A stretch of 64,000 bases of DNA, from assembly GCA_020636745.1 (NCBI GenBank), contig JACJXH010000001.1:496001-560000 (forward strand), read 5' to 3'. How positions within the stretch are numbered: position 1 is the first letter of the stretch; every line of letters starts with the position of its first letter. This document shows positions 61,155-64,000 of this stretch, piece by piece. A program made the translations under genes and the position numbers. Source of the stretch: Lentimicrobiaceae bacterium (lineage in GTDB: Bacteria; Bacteroidota; Bacteroidia; Bacteroidales; Lentimicrobiaceae). The notes under the pieces are model-generated. The model made no database searches. It was not told where the DNA came from and saw only the letters and a program-made list of their open reading frames with translations.

Positions 61155-61802
61155 TCAGGTTGGACTGATATTGAAAATTGATTGAAGAATGGGTTTTAAA
61201 CCGGCAAAAAAGAATTCAACAGCAATGACCATCATAATGAGTCCCATTAGCTTTATCATGATTTTATTGCCGGTATCACCTAATATTCTGATAATTTTTC
61301 CGGCGCCCAACAACATTACCAGCGTTAAGGCCAGGGTTAGTACAATCGATAAAATAAGAATAATTTTAAGCTGAAACGACTGGCTGTCTTCCATCAGCAC
61401 GATGGAGTTGGTAATGGCTCCCGGGCCTGCAATTATGGGTATTGCCAGCGGTGTAACAGAAATGTCATCAACATATTTCTTTACCATATCATCGTCCATT
61501 TTGATTTTGCTGATGCGGGCCTGTAACATATCGTAGCCCATGATAAAGAATATAATTCCGCCAACAATTCTGAACCCATTGACTGAAATGCCGAAAAACT
61601 TGAACAGCAACTGCCCGCCAATGGCAAAAACCAATAGAATGATAAAGGCTGTAATCACTGCTTTAACGGCTGTTTTTCGTCGCTGCTGCTCAGTTAGGTC
61701 TGATGTCATGGTCATAAAAACCGGCATTACACCCAGCGGGTTGATGATGGCAAAAAATGAGGTAAAAAATAAGACAGCAGTTGTGAAAAGCTCGTGGGTC
61801 AT
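61155..61802 (-). CDS. MarC-family integral membrane protein
   Basis: This 215-residue protein has six membrane segments: 'FFAIINPLGVMPVFMTMT' at ~18-35, 'IVGGIIFFIMGYDML' and 'VTPLAIPIIAGPGAITNSIV'. These NPLG and PxAxPxxAGPGAI motifs define the MarC family. Despite the name, a role in drug resistance is not supported, and the transported substrate is unknown. No operon partner is adjacent. Confidence 0.92.
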   Translation of the reverse strand: MTHELFTTAVLFFTSFFAIINPLGVMPVFMTMTSDLTEQQRRKTAVKAVITAFIILLVFAIGGQLLFKFFGISVNGFRIVGGIIFFIMGYDMLQARISKIKMDDDMVKKYVDDISVTPLAIPIIAGPGAITNSIVLMEDSQSFQLKIILILSIVLTLALTLVMLLGAGKIIRILGDTGNKIMIKLMGLIMMVIAVEFFFAGLKPILQSIFNISPT

Positions 61803-61914
61803 TCCTTTAAATTGAGTTGGATGATAATTTAATTGTAGGAGAATTTTATCATTAACTGAAGCAAAATCCCCGATGACAGGGAGTTTGCTTCAGCTCAGAA
61901 AATAAAATTACCTT

Positions 61915-63603
61915 CTAACTATTGATTTTACTGTTTACAATAGCAAGGATTTCTTCTTCCATCTGGCGTGCTTTGAGTTCAATTTCAGCGCCTTCAGCAA
62001 TTACAGATTTTACAAATTCTTTGTCAGACAAACCGGCTGCATTGATTTTTACATTGAGGAATGCCCCTATCACAGCCGAGCGAACGGCAAGGGCGCCCAC
62101 ACCTGCATCGGTAACAGAGTTTGGGTTTCCTGTTTCAGCCATTGCTTTAATAATTTCCAGTGTTTCAAAAGATTTTTTCATAACACGAAACGGAATTTCA
62201 ATGGCATACCTTGTTGCATCCTGGATGGCAGCAGTTCTGGCAGCTTTCTCGGCATCGTTGCTTTTGGGGAGTCCGAAGGCATCCATAATTTTATTAAAAG
62301 CATTGGTGTCTTCATCAACCAGATGCAGAAGCTCGTCTTTCAGCAACTGGCCTTTTTCTGCCCAGATAGAGAATTCTTCCCAGCGGTCGTCCCAGCCTGG
62401 TTTGTGTGAAGAAAGATTGGCTACCATAGTGCCCAATGAAATGCCCAGTGCACCCATATAGGCTGAAATTGAACCTCCGCCCGGAGCTGGTGATTCTGAT
62501 GCGGTTTCATCGGCAAAGCCGGCACAGCTTAAATCAATCAGTTTTTTCTGCGATTTGTCGCGCAGTACGTATTCAATGATTTTTTCTTCCGGGTTAAACG
62601 GTTTGAGGTCGTCGAGCCCAAGTGATTTTACGGCTATTTTTATCAGTTCGGCTTCTGAAACACCAACTGAACGATTTTGCTTACGCAGGAAATACTTACC
62701 GGCATCAGTAAATACTTTTAACGGAGCTAATCCTACCAGTTCAGAGCCGGTTACCCTCATACCCCGGTCCTGCGCTTTTTTACATGCTTCTTCAAAAGCA
62801 ACATGCACCGGGGTAATGCTGATGTTAGTCAGGTTTATTGAAACCTGGGCAATGCCATATTCTTCAATAAACCAGCCAATTGCTTTACAGGCTTTGAGTG
62901 TACCGGGTATGTTGATTTGATTGCCATGCTCATCTTTCATAATCTTGCCGTTTACGGTGTTTCCTTCGCGCATGGGGCGGCCTTTCTCCCTGATGTCGAA
63001 GGCAACGGCATTGGCTCTTCGTGTTGAGGTTGTGTTGAGGTTTACATTGTAAGCCACCAGAAAATCGCGGGCTCCTACAGCAATTGCACCGGTTTTAGGC
63101 AGAAATGTTGCAGGCCCGAAATCAGGTTTCCATTCAGCGTTGCTGAGCTTTTGCGGCAATCCTTCGTATTCGCCTGAACGGCAGTTGGCCAGATTTTTGC
63201 GAACGGTTGTCAGGGCTGCATCTTCATAGCAATAAACCGGAATGCCCAGTTCTGTGCCTATTCTCTCAGCAAGCCGGTGTGCATATTGAACCGTTTCTTC
63301 CATGCTAATATTGGCAATGGGAACAAGCGGACATACATCTGTTGCGCCAAAACGGGGGTGCGCGCCGGTGTGTTTGCTCATGTCAATCAATTCCATGGCT
63401 TTTTTTACAGCTTTAAATGCTGCTTCAATAACCTGCTCTGGCTCTCCGGCTATGGTTACTACCGTGCGGTTGGTAGCTGCGCCCGGATCAACATCCAGCA
63501 GCTGAACGCCTTCAACTGTTTGCATCTGATCCGTAATCTGTTTAATTATTGTCAGGTCGCGACCTTCGCTGAAATTAGGAACACATTCGATGATTTGTTT
63601 CAT
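61915..63603 (-). CDS. ftcD: Bifunctional glutamate formimidoyltransferase / formimido-THF cyclodeaminase
   Basis: The 562 residues cover both enzymes. The formimidoyltransferase (~1-325) has 'CVPNFSEGRDLTIIKQI', 'KHTGAHPRFGATDVCPLVPI' with the catalytic His, and 'LNTTSTRRANAVAFDIR'. The cyclodeaminase (~350-562) has 'ESPAPGGGSISAYMGALG', 'DEDTNAFNKIMDAF' and 'GNPNSVTDAGVGAL'. Together they move the formimino group from formiminoglutamate to tetrahydrofolate and convert it to methenyl-THF plus ammonia, the last part of histidine degradation. hutI lies just upstream on the same strand. Length matches bifunctional homologues (~540-560). Confidence 0.95.
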   Translation of the reverse strand: MKQIIECVPNFSEGRDLTIIKQITDQMQTVEGVQLLDVDPGAATNRTVVTIAGEPEQVIEAAFKAVKKAMELIDMSKHTGAHPRFGATDVCPLVPIANISMEETVQYAHRLAERIGTELGIPVYCYEDAALTTVRKNLANCRSGEYEGLPQKLSNAEWKPDFGPATFLPKTGAIAVGARDFLVAYNVNLNTTSTRRANAVAFDIREKGRPMREGNTVNGKIMKDEHGNQINIPGTLKACKAIGWFIEEYGIAQVSINLTNISITPVHVAFEEACKKAQDRGMRVTGSELVGLAPLKVFTDAGKYFLRKQNRSVGVSEAELIKIAVKSLGLDDLKPFNPEEKIIEYVLRDKSQKKLIDLSCAGFADETASESPAPGGGSISAYMGALGISLGTMVANLSSHKPGWDDRWEEFSIWAEKGQLLKDELLHLVDEDTNAFNKIMDAFGLPKSNDAEKAARTAAIQDATRYAIEIPFRVMKKSFETLEIIKAMAETGNPNSVTDAGVGALAVRSAVIGAFLNVKINAAGLSDKEFVKSVIAEGAEIELKARQMEEEILAIVNSKINS

Positions 63604-63802
63604 ATCTGGTGAGTTATTTTTGAGTTTCCTGTGATCTTGATTTTTGGATTCATTGACTGATGCCGGAAATGTGAATGGAAATGTTCATGTTTGATTTTTT
63701 TCCGGCTTAATTCTCAGAAATGATTTTCCCAAGTCGTGTTTTTATCAGGTTGATGTTTGTTTTGATTTCCTGGCAGTTGTTGCAGATGAACAGGTTTTAT
63801 CA

Positions 63803-64000
63803 TCATTCAATGATTTTTCCATTCAGAATCACTGTTTCAACTTTATTGCTTCCGAAAGCATAGGGCATAAATTCAACAGAAGGGATAGGTTTGGTAATAA
63901 AAATATTGGCTGTTTTGCCAACAGTAATGCTTCCCAGTTCATCACTGACACCCATGGCATAGGCTCCGTTTAATGTACATGCATTGATGGCTTCTTCTGG
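63803..64000 (-). CDS. hutI: Imidazolonepropionase, C-terminal part (5' end outside window)
   Basis: The complementary strand reads in frame from the window edge to TGA (63803-63805). It encodes 65 C-terminal residues: 'PEEAINACTLNGAYAMGVSD', then 'GSITVGKTANIFITKPIP', then 'AFGSNKVETVILNGK'. This is the conserved end of HutI, which opens the imidazolone ring of 4-imidazolone-5-propionate to give formiminoglutamate, the substrate of FtcD next door. The ~200-bp gap to ftcD (63604-63802) shows no other gene. Confidence 0.88.
   Translation of the reverse strand, partial: PEEAINACTLNGAYAMGVSDELGSITVGKTANIFITKPIPSVEFMPYAFGSNKVETVILNGKIIE

Noticed and set aside
61155..61802. Multidrug resistance transporter (from the MarC name)
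   Set aside because: The MarC family is not established as a drug-resistance determinant, so the functional label is withheld.
1..64000. Prophage, transposon, integron or genomic island
   Set aside because: No integrase, transposase, attachment-site duplication or phage structural gene was recognised. The single tRNA gene is not flanked by mobile genes.

Overview
The window reads as a Bacteroidota (Bacteroidetes) chromosome, most likely a Bacteroidales- or Marinilabiliales-like marine or anaerobic lineage. I cannot place it to genus. The evidence is: three exported proteins with type IX secretion (T9SS) C-terminal sorting domains, gldF/gldG, carboxypeptidase-like-domain TonB receptors, a DUF2723 membrane protein, very few strong Shine-Dalgarno sites, and many promoters of the Bacteroidetes form (-33 TTG / -7 TAnnTTTG). 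No rRNA operon, insertion sequence, integrase, phage gene or CRISPR array was seen. The region is core chromosome rather than a mobile island.

Layout. 1-3.3 kb: two tandem BNR/sialidase-like T9SS proteins; the second has an apparent single-base frameshift in its signal peptide. 3.7-7.4 kb: M23 peptidase and the indolepyruvate oxidoreductase pair iorA-iorB. 7.7-10.1 kb: ACP phosphodiesterase and glutamate dehydrogenase. 10.3-14.6 kb: a NarL-type regulator with Asn at the phospho-acceptor position, divergent from an 1152-residue GAF / receiver / PPDK-N protein. 14.8-20.1 kb: rpmB, an outer-membrane receptor operon, and two superoxide dismutases (one cytosolic, one exported). 20.2-25.5 kb: tRNA-Gln, rimP, nusA, infB on the minus strand. 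25.8-34.9 kb: DUF2723 protein, lgt, a MurG-like glycosyltransferase, dprA, an orphan membrane protein, then cupin-rsgA-dtd. 34.9-41.2 kb: TonB receptor, DCC-family protein, icd, gltA, yjbQ. 41.2-46.7 kb: gldF-gldG-DUF4340-UDP-sugar epimerase on the minus strand, then a SAM hydrolase-family gene. 46.9-51.2 kb: small proteins and a T9SS beta-propeller protein. 51.5-57.6 kb: a phosphate-uptake island with three transporters, each linked to a PhoU-like domain. 57.7-64 kb: DbpA-like helicase, ketoacyl synthase III homologue, HD-domain protein, MarC, and a histidine-degradation segment (ftcD and the 3' end of hutI).

Functionally the window supports amino-acid fermentation and ammonia metabolism (iorAB, gdhA, hutI/ftcD), the citrate-to-2-oxoglutarate branch (gltA, icd), translation and ribosome assembly (rpmB, rimP, nusA, infB, rsgA, dtd, dbpA-like), envelope and secretion functions (gldFG, lgt, receptors, T9SS cargo), phosphate uptake and oxidative-stress defence. 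The best candidate for an under-described system is the 1152-residue GAF-pseudoreceiver-receiver-PPDK_N protein. It carries an apparently intact phospho-acceptor site and ATP-binding motifs but no recognisable phosphohistidine domain, and it sits beside an atypical, probably phosphorylation-independent response regulator.
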